A stretch of 64,000 bases of DNA, taken from contig NGZR01000006.1 of assembly GCA_002197995.1 (NCBI GenBank), positions 372,001-436,000 on the forward strand. The letters run 5' to 3'. This document shows positions 44,134 through 57,659 of this stretch, piece after piece; position 1 is the first letter of the stretch, and each line of letters begins with the position of its first letter. The DNA comes from Gaeumannomyces sp. JS-464 (Eukaryota > Ascomycota > Sordariomycetes > Magnaporthales > Magnaporthaceae). Both the position numbers and the translations under genes were made by a program. Below the pieces are notes generated by a model, which saw only the letters and a program-made list of their open reading frames with translations, searched no databases and was not told the DNA's origin.

Positions 44134-44579
44134 TGTTACGACCAGCATATAGGCCCCAGGGCAGCAGGATAGGAAGGGCCCCAAATGACGCTTTTACCCC
44201 GCTTTAAATACGTGGGATTACGTAACCCTATGCAGGATTTGTGGATTTATAAGCAAAGCGACAAATTTAAAAGGGATTTGTGGATTTGTAAACAAAGCGA
44301 TAAATTTAAAAAGGGATTTGTGGATTTGTAAATAAAGCGACAAATTTAAAGATTATTAAAGCAAAAATGGCGTGTATATAAAAGATGGATTTCCTTTTAT
44401 TTTAGGTAATTTTAACTAAAGCTTCGGCATTAGTTAAACTAAGTTAGCTTTTAAGCATCCCCTAAGGCAAGCAATTAAGTTATCTTTTTAAGTTACGTGT
44501 TTCCTGTTTTTAAACCAGCGATATTATCCTTTCCACCTTCGAAGTGCCTTACTTTAAAAGCAAACCGCTAATTGTAACA
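44134..44579 (+). repeat. 5' LTR of Gypsy 3
   Basis: Starts TGTTACGACCAGCATATAGG and ends CTAATTGTAACA. At about 44,232-44,350 it has three tandem units of roughly 38 bp (GGGATTTGTGGATTTGTAAA, then CAAAGCGACAAATTTAAA), each an imperfect palindrome. TATATAAAAG at about 44,376 is a probable promoter TATA box. Confidence 0.9.
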
Positions 44580-44603
44580 TTTTAACTAATCCTATTTAGT
44601 ACT

Positions 44604-45640
44604 TTGTTAAAGGAAAAAGATAATATAGCTATAATAAGCAGCAGCAAAAAGCTTAAAAAGGAAAAAACCACGGTTTTTACCTTTAACGGTATTAAGTACG
44701 ATTTTAACGAAGCTGTTAATACGGCCAGCCATTTTAAGCTTATAACGAACGAAATCGCCAAAAGGCAAACCGAGGTAAAGCAATTTATTACAAAGCTGTT
44801 ATCCTTCGAAGCGTTTATCGCGGTTAACGCGTATAAGTTCCCATTTATAAACTTTATAAAAGGAAAAACGGCAAATTTAAAACGTTTTTTACCGAATGCA
44901 AAAATTACTTTAAGTTTTACAAATAGCAATTCGTAAAAATAAAAAGTCGCTTACGTTATTACCAAGTTAAGCGATAAAGTGAAAAAAATGGTTTTAACTA
45001 ACTTACAGCGATTATTTTAAAAAAAATACGAAGATAGTTAGGAAATTATTAGGATTATTTTCGCTAAATTCGAAATTTTTGGAAAAAAGGTCGGAAAAAT
45101 GTTCGGGATAATCGACGAAATTCGAATCGCCGAAAAAAATTTATTAGTTTTTAAATTACGAAAAGCCGTAAACAAATACGTAGCGAACTTTTAACGAATT
45201 ATTATTAAGCTTAACTAAAGTAACGCTACGTTAATATTGCATTTTTATAACGGATTACGCGAAAACGTAAAGGATAAATTCGCAAAGCAAAATTGCTTAA
45301 AGTTTTTACGAATTACGTTAAAAACGCGGTTCGTATTAACTACAAATTATACGAACGATAATAAAAAGAAAAGATATAATTCCAAAAATGTGGCATAAAA
45401 TAATAAAGCTAATTAAAAAAAGGCCAAATAATAACCTATTACAGCTTATAAAACGCATTTAAACTTTATAAATTTTAACGCGAAAGCTGTTTATTAGCAA
45501 TAAAGGTAGCAAAAAAAGCAAAAGTAAAACCCGAAAAACGGGAAGTGTTTTAAATGCGGCTAAACCGGCTATATTAAAATTAATTGCTTTTAACGGGATA
45601 ATAACCGCTAGGTATCCAACTTTTAACAAGCGTAAAAAGG
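44604..45640 (+). pseudogene. gag remnant of Gypsy 3
   Basis: 44,604-44,936 is open for 110 codons (for example FNGIKYDFNEAVNTASHFKL and RQTEVKQFITKLLSFEAFIA), a helical gag-like segment with few stops. After decay in the middle, about 45,545-45,590 encodes CFKCG, a stop, TGYIKINCF, a CCHC knuckle with histidine mutated to tyrosine. Protease would follow, but the nested element intervenes at 46,213. Confidence 0.75.
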
Positions 45641-46212
45641 CTTAGCATAAAATAGGTTATGCTTTAGGTTAACGTTTAGCTAAACGAGCTGTTATAACAA
45701 GCTATGCATTACATATTAGTTTAATAAAAAGGCTACCGGATAATACTTTTAAAAACCGCGAAATATCGCTATGTTTAAAACTATTAAAGTTAAGTACGAT
45801 AGTAAAGGAAAATAGCGAGCAGTTTTTGGATTTACAAGTTTAAAAAAAAACGGCGACATTTACCGCTGGGTTTAAAAAAGGGCAATTTTAGCAAATGATT
45901 CGAAAAAAGGAAAAACTTAAAAAAAAGCTTTTAAATTAAACACACCTTTTTTAAAAAACGAAAGATTTTAACGATAATGCGGAAGTAAATTAAAATGGTC
46001 GGAATTTTAAAACGATTAAATTTTAAAAACGAGTAAAAAGCTTAAACGGCGCGGCTTTTGCATTTATAATTCGCGAAAACCAGGAAAGCTGGAAAAATTA
46101 ACGCGTTTTTACGCCATTTAACGTGTCGAAGTGTTTATAAAACGTTAAAGTTCCAAAATACCCCGATAAACCGTTATATTACGCCACCCTAGCGGACGAA
46201 AACGACGGTTAA

Positions 46213-46448
46213 TGTTAATCCACGTAATTTAGCGCGTGCATCCAAAAAGGGCTCACACCTCGTAAAGCCGCAAGCCTACGGGCCGTGCGCTCCCACGAGC
46301 CTACAAAAGGGGATCTTATAATCCCCTTCCTATAACTAAATTCCTACACAAACATGCATTACTACAAACGCCAGTTCCAAATTTATAAATTTTTATTCTT
46401 TCCTTTTAGGAAATCTCCGTGCTTATAAGAGTACCACTCCTATTAACA
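46213..46448 (+). repeat. 5' LTR of the nested Copia
   Basis: 236 bp, starts TGTTAATCCACGTAATTTAG and ends CACTCCTATTAACA. Differs from the 3' copy by scattered transitions. Confidence 0.95.
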
Positions 46449-46968
46449 CTGATTAATGTTGCTTAAAAAAGCAATACAAACAGCAAAGTAAAGGATTTAA
46501 ACGTTTAATACCTTTTTCGAAAAAGCGATTGGGTTAACGTAAAAGTTTAAAAGCAAAGAAATCGAATTCCACTGCTCGGTAACGCGTTATACGGGAGTCG
46601 ATTACGCACTAAAAGCACCTTTTTATTGCAAGCAATTGGACCTTTATTTATAAAATTTGAATAACTGTGAAAAGGGCGTTACGTAATCCCTTTAAGCACC
46701 TTTTTGCGTTAAGCGACTAAACTTTTGGATTAATTACCCAAACGATATTGCTCGTCCCCCCCCCACCGATAACATATCCGACACCTCGGAATAATAAACG
46801 GCAAAAGAGCTTAGCAATAAGCAAAAAATGATTATAAAAAGCGCATTAATAACATTCGACCTCTCCAAATCCCTCGCAAAAAACATCGATATGCCCCTCC
46901 TATTAAAACCATTATATAATTTCGAAGGATTACTAAACCAGGCTTCCATCGCTCGTCGGAACGTATAA

Positions 46969-48514
46969 ATGCTTAAAACATTACTTTCCTACGGTAATAC
47001 ATATGGCGATAACTTTTTAAGCGACGTATTTAAAAACTACGCGGGGTGGAAAGCAAAGCACTTTAACGACCTCGATCCACGAATTACCCGCGTTTTTAAA
47101 AAGCATTTGGAAAATTATAAGATCCCCGTACCCGGCTTACCAAAAGGAAAGCTTAGCGAAAGGATTATGCAAGTTATGCGATAAGAGTTAATCCTTAGGA
47201 TAACAACTTTTACCATAGGATTATACCTTTTTACTTTCCAAAATCGCATAACCTTTTTAAAAGCTAATCTCCCGATTATTGCTACAAATGCCCTCGAAAC
47301 AATGCGACCCGCCACTTCGTTAGCAAAGCCCACCGCCGAGTAATAAATTAGCGGAAATAAAATCCAAAAATTGCTAAAACGCTAAACCAAAGCTTTATTT
47401 CGTTTTTATCGAAACTTTTTTACCTTTTCCATAGATAAGGTTTTAAAACCCCCTGTTCCTTTTTTTATTAAAAATTACCGTTTTCGAAAGCGCATCGATC
47501 CCCTAAGCAATTAAACCACCGCTTTTATACCCTTTACAACCCCTTTTTTACCCGAAACCGCACCGATCTTTTAGGCAACCAATTTTCAGCTTTAACGAAC
47601 ATTTAACCTACGCATATATAAAGGTCCTACTATAAGCAATACATAAAGCAAAGGGATCGTGGGAAAACCATTTAGCTGATTGATAAATTACAAGATGTGG
47701 AAATATTACGTCCCTAATATAAAACCCCGGCGTTTACGAAGTTACTATATAAATAACTTCCTTTTAAAAAAGTGCTTAACGCCGCCGTCGATAAAAGCTT
47801 AATAAAGGCATTCCAAAACGCGTGGGATAAAAAGTACAGCTATTCCGGTAATCCATACGATATTTTGGACGATAAAATTTTATTTTTCGCAACTATATGC
47901 GAAATTTTCGAAATACCCTTTTATAGCTCCATGCGATTTTTTCTTAAGCATTTTAAAGCAAAGCAAAGCAATGGTACACCCGGTATATCGGGTATAGCCT
48001 TACTTTTCGAAAGATTTATATAATTTTTAAAACGCATTTCGAATAAAATTAACCGATTATTATATTATACATTAATTCGATTACTTTTAAATAGTCGTTT
48101 AAAAATCGCTAACGTAAACAAATCCAATATAAAGGTTTTGCAAATTTTTTAAATAAGCTGCAAAATTGCTAACGCTTTCGACCTTTTTACCAAAACGAAA
48201 ACCATTATTGCGAGCATTTTAAAAGTAATCCAAAGCGTATTAAAATTTAAAACCGTTTTTATAAATCCTAATAGGACTTTTAAAAGCCTATTTTCCCAGT
48301 TAAAAGCATAATGCAATGGAAAAAACGCACGACCCCCGGCATTTATTTTATAAAACGGAAATTTAAAAATTACAAAAATCGCAAAAAGGATAATAAAAGC
48401 GAAACCGAGCATATAAACCTAAATTTTCCATTAAGCCCTTGTTTACGCCCATATATACGCGGTTGTTGGATTTGCAAAAAGCCGGATTGCAAATCGATTA
48501 CGCCACTTTTTTAA
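46969..48514 (+). pseudogene. gag remnant of the nested Copia
   Basis: Open stretches at 46,969-47,184 (LKTLLSYGNTYGDNFLSDVF) and 47,772-48,023 (LIKAFQNAWDKKYSYSGNPY) look coding. Near 48,460-48,510 CWICKKPDCKS matches the short cysteine motif (CFVCxKxGCWS type) of fungal Copia gag. The frames between are broken. Confidence 0.65.
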
Positions 48515-48837
48515 AAAATAACGACGATTTAAAAAGCAGTGGAAAGCATAAAAAAAAGCATAAAATAAACCACGCAAAAGGTACACCCAATTCCTCGCAT
48601 TAGTGGAGCCCAAAAGCACCGACAAAAAGGAACAGCCATTTTTTAATTTTAACGATTAAAAAAAGGAAAAGGAGGATTATAAAAGCAGCTACTTTATAAC
48701 CTCCGCTACGGCCGCGTATTTAATTAAAAAGGCTTTTACTTACCGCATTTATAAGCGTTAGGATTTGGATTTGGTAAGCCTTATTCCTATATTCCTACGG
48801 ATTAGGTACTAGTTTAATATAAATCCGAAGCATTAAG

Positions 48838-50380
48838 CAATGGCAAAAATCCTTTCGGATACAGGTGCAGCAATAACTTTTACGGCCGAAAAGGATTAAA
48901 TCCACGCATTTTAACGCTATAAGCCAAATCTCGTTATTAATATAAACGGGCATAAAAAACGCGTAATTTTCGGATTAGGAAAAGCCGTTTCCAGCATCGG
49001 AAAGATTATTATTTCGACCCCAATCGGCCAAATTACGTTTTTTATAATTCCAACTCCAACCTTTTTCCTACTATGCTTTGCAAATATAAATGCATTGCAC
49101 GTTTACCTAAATAATACGCGCAACGAGCTTATAAAAACGACGGTACGCGCGTCCCGATTATAAAAAGCACGGTTACCTTTGGTTTTTTTTCGACGACGTT
49201 ACTTACGTTATAACGGCAGTTAGCTTTATAACGGAAACAAAAATCGCGGAAACAGTTTTCCTTACGAAGGCTAAGCTAAAACGCGTGTATAAGCGCTTTG
49301 GGCACCCATTTATCGATAAACTTTAAAACGTTTTAAAACGTACAAAGCACGAGGCTAATCGCGACGCTTTCGCAATAATTAATCGAATGTGCCATTTTTA
49401 TTAAAAAAAAGTCCTGCATTATAACGCTTTTAATTTAAACTTTAGGACGATATCGATTTTAACCACGAGATAATAATAAACGTGTTTTACATTAATTATA
49501 AACCAATTTTTTACGTAATCGATGCGAATATAGCTTTTAATGCTATAGCGCTTTTTAAAAACATATCGGTAAAAAAAACGTGGGAAGCTTTTAAACGGTG
49601 CTGGATTAACGTTTATTTAGGGCTTTTTAACGTGATTTTTTACAATGCCGGTATTAATTTCGCCGCGAGCGAATTTTAAACGAAAGCAAAACTTTTTGGG
49701 ATTACTTATAAGCAGGTCCCAATTAAAGCGCATTAATTAATTAGCAAAATTGAGAAATATTACGCCTTTTTACGCCGGGCTTTTAATATTATCCGATAAA
49801 AATGCCCAATTATGCACTTTAAATTAATGCTTTAAAAAGCAGTAAAAGCCGTAAACGATACGGCCGGCCCCGACGGACTTATTTTTACACTGCTCGTTTT
49901 TAAAGCAATGCTTCGAATTAATAACAAATCGCCACCTTTATAAACTTAGGTATAAAAAGCCGCTACAATTAGAAAAGCTATAATAAAAATCCGAATTTTA
50001 TATAATAAGCGACGTGTGTAAAAAGCATTGGCTGCACGTAATAAACCGAATATAAAACGGGTGTTTCCGAGCTTTTTGGCTTTAAAAAGCGAGGTTTTAG
50101 TATTTCGGGAAAAAGACGGATGGTAAAGCTTTTATAAGGTTTTATTTATAACAAATACGTTAATTACGGTGGAAACGATTAACGGTAACGCGACTTTTAA
50201 AAGCACGGTGGTTAAACCCTATTATAAAGCAAAAACACCTATCGTGCAAAAATCCGAAAAGCAGTTAGCACCTTTCGAATACTTTAAGCCCGAATAGCTA
50301 AAACGCCAAAAGAAACCCCCGAAAAAAAAGGCCGCAAAATAGCAAAATAAGGAGCTTTAAAATTAAATAACTATTTTGCT
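48838..50380 (+). pseudogene. Protease and integrase region of the nested Copia
   Basis: At 48,840 the frame reads MAKILSDTGAAITFTAEKD, with the D-T-G active site of an aspartic protease. Integrase should occupy the following 1.5 kb. I see short plausible pieces there (for example NDTAGPDGLIFTLLVFKAML near 49,855) but no catalytic residues I can fix. Confidence 0.6.
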
Positions 50381-50539
50381 TAAAATTACTGTATTACTTA
50401 AAGTTCCTAATAAACGAAGCCGCTTTCGTAAAAACGCACAATTAGCAATTGCAATAAAACGAAGCTTTTGGCAAATGCATACGACGTTTTTAAACGTTAA
50501 AAAAACACCAATTTTACCAATTGGCGATCCGATTTAAAT

Positions 50540-52110
50540 AAAAAGGCAAAATTATAACTCCTAGTCCACCATTTAAACAATTAACCTAATAAAAACTAAA
50601 CGCATTTATCGGCGTTAAAATAATTAACCGATTATTAGAAAAACCTTTAACGGAGCCACGATCTTTGGATTACGAATTATAAACGACGTAAAAAGGCAAA
50701 CCTCGAAACCTTTTAAAAAATCGAAACTTATAGCCATAGGATATAACGACGAAAAGAAATACAATATTTTTACGCAATTTCCCACGATTATAAAATGCAA
50801 TTAACGATTAATTTTAGCGATCGCACTATCGCTTACGCTTATAAAGTTTAATTTAATAATCCGAAATATTAGCTAAGCGTATACCCAATCGGAATTAAAA
50901 CTGCAAAAAAACGTTTTCCTGCGCTTATTTAAAGAGTTATTAGCATGGTTTAAGCCGGGCACGTTGCTTAAAATGATTAAACCCTTTTACGAGATTGCGG
51001 AATTAGGTTTACATGGTTCGTTATTTACCAAAAGCATTATAAAAAGCGCCTAAATTGCTAAACGTCGAGCTACGATTTTTGTTTGCTTATTTCGGAAAGC
51101 GGATAAAGCTTTCGAATCGTAGGTATGCAAAAAATAACACCTTAAATTTTGGAAATCCGGACTTTTAATAAAAAAAAAATTAGCGATTTAAAAAGTAAGC
51201 TTTCGTGCAAAACCGAAATCGATTTTTAAGCCGGGAAACGAAGCCGACTTTAACGAGTGCAAAATCCTAATAGGAGATTATAAGCTTAAAATTCGATAAA
51301 AGAAATAAGGTAAAAGGCTTAAGCTAATAAAAACCGATTTAAAAAGCCTAAATTATAAATATATCGTTTAAAAAGCTTAAAGCGCATATATTAATTCCAT
51401 ATGTTAACCGGAAACCGCATTTGATTATTCCGTAGCGGCGCAAGCTAAAAACCCGGGATAAAAAAAACGTAATTAAGCTAAATAAAAGGATTAAATGGCA
51501 AATTAACAACGTATAAAAAGGGCTAAAATACGTTTCATTGGATTTGCAAAAAAACCAACCTTTACGCTTTCGTAAACGAATTATTTGCAAATAATCCAAA
51601 CCTAAATTTATAAATCGGGTTCGTAATTATACTAGGCAATAAAAAATCCGACGATTAAAAAACCAGCTTTTAATTAATCGGGAACATTTTGCATTAAACG
51701 TTAATTAAATGCAAAAGGGTTATAAAAAGCGTTTTCGCAAGTGAAATTTACGGGATGGTTAGCGGGTTTAATGCAGCTTACGTTTTTAATTTAACGCTCG
51801 CAACGATTTTTAAAAAGCTAAACCAAAAAGCCCCGAAACTAATAATTTACACCGATAGCTTTTCGCTATATTAATGCCTCGTACAATTAAGCATAATAGC
51901 GGAAAAAAAGCTTATAATCGATGTTATAGCACTTAAAAAATCCTACGAAAGCCGCGAAATCGACGAAATCCGTTAAATCGCAAAATCAAATAATCTGGCA
52001 AACGCGATAATTAAGGATTAGCTAAATAAAACTTTGGAAAATTTAGTTACAAATAATACGATAACGGTACGAATCGAGGGTTAAGTAAAGCGCGAAAAAC
52101 AATAAAGAAA
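50540..52110 (+). pseudogene. Reverse transcriptase and RNase H remnant of the nested Copia
   Basis: 50,740-50,860 reads YNDEKKYNIFTQFPTIIKCN, and 50,870-50,900 AYTQSELKLQKNVF, both standard Copia reverse transcriptase blocks (compare PTIxRxSxRL and AYxQSxT). RNase H is clear: SVFASEIYGMVSGFNAAYVF near 51,735, then IIYTDSFSLY, a stop, CLVQL at 51,845, IIDVIALKKSYESREIDEIR near 51,920, and NLANAIIKD near 51,995 (NPADAMTK type). Stops lie at former Gln, Trp or Arg codons. Confidence 0.85.
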
Positions 52111-53510
52111 AGCGAAAAAAAGCGGTTAAAATCGATTTGTTATAACCTAAAAATAGCTAACGATATAACTAAGAAAAACGAAATTACCAAAACGCTAAAA
52201 CAATTAGAAAACGATCCTACGAACGACTATCCTAAGCTTTAGGAAAAACCTTTACTATTACCGGACATATTACTAACTTATTTATCGATATTAATAGCAC
52301 TTTTATTCTTTTTTCCCTGTTCGGCTATCTTTTCGTTTTTTTTTTATTATCGTTAGGAGTTTTAAATAAACTATTTTTTGCTTTTAAAAACGCCGCATCG
52401 AATATACGCTAAGCGGTAACGCGGCCCGCCGCTTTTCGCTTAGCAGCACTTATTTTAATAAAATTAGCGTTAACTTTACCGGCCTATTCCTCTTTTTAAA
52501 AAAAAATTATGCATTTGGTAGTGGTGCGCCATTTCGCGAAATCCTAGGAATAGCTAAAACACGGTTAATAAAGCATTAAACAGTTAAACAAAAAATTAGC
52601 CATTATACCTTATTAATAGTAATTTCGCGGAAATATTTAATTATAAACTTCTTAGCTAAAGCTATTGCGATTTTAAAACTACCGGTCGTTAACGCAAAAG
52701 ATTAGCAAACCAAGGCTTAAAAAATCACTTATACCAGTTAGCAAATAACTAAAAGCATAAAACTAGCAACGGTTACCGGCCGGCTCGGTGTTAAAGCACC
52801 TAATTTTATTAAACTTGCCGGCCAAAAGAAAGTTAAGGCAATTCAGGTATAAAAACGATCTTTGTTTGCCTTTTGCAAAGCGCGGGCGAGCAACGGATTT
52901 GCCTTTTCCCTTTTTGGCACGAGTTTTTTTAACGCCACTATTTGGGACCGTTTTAACGCCAATTTAACCTTTTTTAACGGATTTGCTTTTGCTAGCTTTT
53001 TTAAAACGAATGGACATTATCGCGATAATTAGTCGAACAGCAAAACAGTAAAGCAAAAATCGGCAAGCAGGTAAGCAGGCAACGGGGATATCGATATTTG
53101 TGGTTGTAAAGATTAAATTCCAAATTACAACGATTAAGGCCTACGGCTTTTAAAATATCCCAAGCCTTTTAAATTATCCTTCCGATTTGCTTCTTCTTAT
53201 TATACCGATTAGCACGCATACGGCCTAATAAATCTTTATTAAGTTTATTTATTGCTATTATGCGCATTTAATCCGGCATTACCTAATTTTACGAGCGCTT
53301 AACCAAATATTGCCCCACTTCCTATTATTCCTATTTATAGTCTTTATTTACAATCCTTACCGATATTTAGCACAATCCTTTTGCCTTTTTTTTTCTTTTG
53401 TTTTTAAAGCAGGTTACCAAATCCGGATTCCTTTGTTATTAGTATTGTGAAATCCCGGGATTTGGAAGACGAGCATTTACCAATGCACGCGTTTAAAAAA
53501 AAATTGCCAA

Positions 53511-53746
53511 TGTTAATCCACGTAATTTAGCGCGTGCATCCAAAAAAGGCCCACGCTTCGTAAAGCCGCAGGCCCACGGGCCGTGCGCTCCCACGAGCTT
53601 ACAAAAGGGGATTTTATAATCCCTTTCCTGTAATTAAATTCCTACATAAACATGCATTACTACAAACACCAGTTCCAAATTTATAAATCTTTGTTCTTTC
53701 CTTTTAGGAAATCTCCGTGCTTACAAGAGTACCACTCCTACCAACA
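53511..53746 (+). repeat. 3' LTR of the nested Copia
   Basis: 236 bp, starts TGTTAATCCACGTAATTTAG and ends CACTCCTACCAACA, followed by the duplication GTTAA. Confidence 0.95.
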
Positions 53747-53751
53747 GTTAA

Positions 53752-55080
53752 CCTTTATCGTAGTTTAACAACTAGTAGGAAGTTAAATACGCTAATTACC
53801 AGTTTAACGATATAAGCGATTAAAAAAAAGCTGCGTTAAACTTTAAAAACCACTTTAGCGTTAACGTAAAACATTTTAAACATTTGCACCTTTTTTAACC
53901 AAAATGTATTAATACAAAGTGCAAATTTTATTTACGATTTAAGTTTAAATATGATTTTTTTTACGAAAGTTAAAAAGTAAGCTTAAACTTAAACCCCGTT
54001 TGGCATTTTAACTGCTACGGTAAAAACCAGCCCGAATCGGCAGGTTTACCGCTGTTTTTAAACTAAACGAACAGTACCCGATATTATGCGTTATTAGGAC
54101 GTTAATTAAGGAAAATGCGAAATTATAAAATGTAAAAAGCATATAGTATAAAAGGCGAAAGCTTAACATTAAAAGATTATATAAGCGTACGTTCCGTTCG
54201 ATTTGGATAAAAAACGAACGTACAATACTCGTTTTTTTTTATTAAAAAATTAAATAAACCATTCGAACGAAAAGCACGGAATAAAAGGGAAAAAAAATTA
54301 ATAAAACCTTTGTAATAGTAAAATCGAATTAACCGTACAACCTATTAATATTCCAAATAAAATATTAAAAGAAAAAGGTTAAAATGATAATCGATTATAA
54401 AGCATAAAGCGATTACGTATCGTTATAAACGGTTTAACTGTATAAAATCCTAATAAAATAAAAACTTTAACCGTATTAATTAAAAACGGTCGAAAGAATA
54501 TTTATCGCTTATAATAAAAGATAAATCGGCCGAAAAATATAAGTAAAAATATTACGCACACAAAATGTGGAAAACGTTACTATTATATTAAATAAACTAA
54601 ATATAAAAAGGAAACGTTATTTTTAAAATCCCTTAGTTTAAAAAAAACAATTTATAAATAAATTAAGTTATAAGCTAGGTTTAATAGGAAAAACTACAAA
54701 TAATTAAAACGGTTTACTAATTACGAACTTTAAACCGTAAGCATAAAAAGTAATAAAAAAAGGTTATAACGGTAATAAAATTTGGCAATTTACCCTCGCA
54801 TTTAATATCGACGAATATACGATTATTTAAAATGGAAAGCGATTAAAACGACTAAATTAACATTAAAAAACGGCTGGCGAATATTTCGAAAAAATATTAT
54901 AAATACGAAAAATTGTTTTCGAAAAATTTAAAAACAGTGCTTCCCGAATATAAACCGTTTGATTTTAAAATTAAATTTATGCTAAAAATATAATTTAAAT
55001 ACCAAAAGCTGTACTAATTTAACCTTTAGCAATAAAAGGTGCTAAAAAAATAACTAAAAAAAAACTACGAAAAGGACATA
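53752..55080 (+). other. Decayed Gypsy 3 pol upstream of reverse transcriptase
   Basis: This should hold the protease and the start of reverse transcriptase. The AT content is extreme and I could not read a protease motif. Plus-strand pieces become recognisable from about 55,080. Confidence 0.4.
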
Positions 55081-56080
55081 TTAAACCTTTCGATTTTCTA
55101 ATAAAATATAGGATTTTATAAAAAAGGAAAAAAAACGGGACGGAGCGAATATGGATTAATTACCGCCCGCTAAACGAAATTACGATTAAAAATCGATATT
55201 TTTTACTTTTTATCGACGAATTGCGAAATAAGCTCGGTAAAACCCGGTATTTTACGGTTTTAAACTTACAAAAAGCTTATAATTTAACACGGATTAAAAA
55301 AAGGTTAAAAGTGGTTAACGGCTTTTAAAATAAAGTTTAAATGCTACGAATTTTTAAAATAACATTCGGGTTTACTAATGCATTAACCACGTTTTAAAAA
55401 GATAATTAACCATATATTACGCAAGTATTTTAATATTTTTATCCTCGCGTATTTGGATAATATTTTAATTTTTTCGAAAACGATAAAAAAGTATAAATAA
55501 CACGTATATAAAATGCTTTAAAAGCTGTTTAAAGCAAAACTTTTTGTTAAATTAAAAAAATGCGAATGGCATATATAAAAAATCGCTTTTTTAAATTTTA
55601 TAATTACATTTGGACAAATTTGCATAAACTTTAAAAAAATCGAAAAAGTTAAAAAGTGGTTTATATTTAAAAACGTTACGAAAATACAAAGGTTTTTAGG
55701 ATTTTTAAACTTTTATAAACGGTTTATTTGTAATTATAGCAAAATCGCTATATTATTTACGAACTTTATTAAAAAATAACTATTAATTTTATTAAGGAAA
55801 ATGAAAATAAAAGGCTTTTAAACAATTACGAAACGCCGCGGTAAGCGAATTAATATAAGCATTTTTAAACTTAAAAAAACCTTTCGAAATTAAAACCGAC
55901 GCGTCGGATTACGCGATTAGTAGCTAATTCGGATAACGAAACGATTAAAAACGGTTGCATTTTTACGCGTTTTTTTCGCAAAAGTTAAACAAACCTAAAT
56001 TAAATTACCAAATCCACGATAAAAAAACTTTTAACAATTATTTAAGCATTTAAAAAATAGCAGTTATACTTTTATAAAAC
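55080..56080 (+). pseudogene. Reverse transcriptase and RNase H remnant of Gypsy 3
   Basis: From about 55,150 the plus strand reads INYRPLNEITIKNRYFLLFI, DELRNKLGKTRYFTVLNLQK and AYNLTRIKKR, the fingers and first catalytic region. ITFGFTNALTTF and AYLDNILIFSKTIKKY follow (catalytic box, second Asp mutated to Asn). FLGFLNFYKRFI marks the connection. FEIKTDASDYAIS near 55,885 is RNase H block 1, and LNYQIHDKKLL follows. Few stops for this compartment. Confidence 0.92.
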
Positions 56081-56629
56081 TAAGCATTAAATTATAATAT
56101 ATATAAATTATAAAAACTTAACACATTTTACTATTAGCAAAAATTTAAATAAACGATAAATTTATTAAAGCGAATTTTTATAAAATTACGACATTCGAAT
56201 TAAATACCGGCAAAGGTCGAAAAACGGCCGGACGGATACCTTAAGCTAATAACCGAACTATTAAATTATAATATTTAAAAAAATACGAATAATTTTAATA
56301 AAAGCATTAAACGGATTTTTAGTTTTAATATAAAAAATATTCGTTAAAACGGTTTAATAGGGAAAAGTTTAAACTTTAAAAAAAATTTAACAAATTTATA
56401 ACTAACTGGTATATAGCTATTAAAACGTACTTAAAACGTGGAAACGGTTATAATAACATTACAAGTTCGCAAAAACTTAAACCGAAATATATAACGTAAA
56501 AAAGAAATTGCGAAAGCTATGTTAAAAATAAAGCCAGCAAGTATAAACCTTACGGGTTATTACAACCTTTGCTAGCACTGGATAAAATATGGTAAAAAGT
56601 TACTATAAATTTTATTATTAAACTTCCCT

Positions 56630-56900
56630 AATCGAAAAAAACTATAACTAGAGTTAAGTACGACAATATATTGGTAATAATAATTAGGCTTATTAAATAC
56701 GCTTTATTCCTATTATATAAAAAAAGTAGCGACGTTACGGAATTAGCGTACGTTTTTATTAAGCACGTAATAGCGGAATACGGCACGTTAAACCGCTTAA
56801 TTACGGATAAAAACAAGCTATTTATAAGCAAATTTTGGAAAAGGCTTATAAATAAGCTAAAAGTAAAACACTTTTTATTTATAGCTTACCACTTTTAAAA
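56630..56900 (+). pseudogene. Integrase core remnant of Gypsy 3
   Basis: The 75-codon open frame 56,671-56,898 reads LIKYALFLLYKKSSDVTELA, YVFIKHVIAEYGTLNRLITD and KLFISKFWKRLINKLKVKHF, corresponding to the Gypsy integrase core with the ITD aspartate. The first catalytic aspartate would lie just upstream (D-R-L-T-K type, where MVIIIRLIKY is read). Confidence 0.9.
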
Positions 56901-57469
56901 AATGGATAAACGAAACGAACGAATTAAACCATAAAGCAACATTTACGTTATTACGTTAATTACAAATAAAACGATTAGGTATAATTACTTTTTATAACTT
57001 AATTCGTTTATAACAATTTAATTTATAAAAGTATAAAAATTACACCGTTTTATGTACATTACGGGTTTACGCTTATAACGTATAAAAAACCTAAAGCAAA
57101 AAACCAGGCTTAAATAGCGGAAATATAAATAACAAAGCTTATTAAATTGCATAAATACCTTTAAGCAAAATTAAAAAAGCTGTAACACCGCATAACTATT
57201 TAAATAAATAAATAAAAAATCGAAAACCAACTTTTAAAAAAAACATAACATTTATCTTTTTCGACGTAATATTAAAACAAAACGACCAAATAATAAATTA
57301 AACTATAAAAAGTTAAACCCTTTTAAAATGTTAAAAAAAAGTTTCGAACGTAAATTACAAACTCCGGTTACCACTAATTATAAAAGTATACCTAATATTT
57401 TATATTTCCTTATTTAAACTTGCACTACCTAATACGCAATTAAACAAATTAATAAAAGTTAACCCCAAA

Positions 57470-57640
57470 TACGAATATAAAGTTAAAAAAGTTTTAAACG
57501 AACGTATAAAGTATTAAACTAAGCAATACCTAATTAAGTGGAAAAGGTACGGCTACGAGGAAAACACGTGGGAAAAAGTAACCAACTTTGGGAATTGTTA
57601 AAAGGCTTTGCAAAAGTACCGATAAAAGCGTTTTTAAAAA
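57470..57640 (+). pseudogene. Chromodomain remnant at the end of Gypsy 3 pol
   Basis: Reads YLIKWKRYGYEENTWEKVTN near 57,530-57,590, followed by ALQKYR. This matches the chromodomain consensus (YLVKWKGYxxEENTWE) and defines the element as a chromovirus. Confidence 0.9.
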
Positions 57641-57659
57641 GGTTAGTAAAAAAGAAAAG

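Larger units (their letters stand above)
46213..53746 (+). mobile_element. Copia LTR retrotransposon nested in Gypsy 3, complete, RIP-degraded
   Basis: 7534 bp with two 236-bp LTRs and an exact target duplication GTTAA (46,208-46,212 and 53,747-53,751). The plus strand shows a cysteine knuckle, an aspartic protease, reverse transcriptase and RNase H in Copia order. It must be younger than Gypsy 3, yet both are RIP-decayed. Confidence 0.95.
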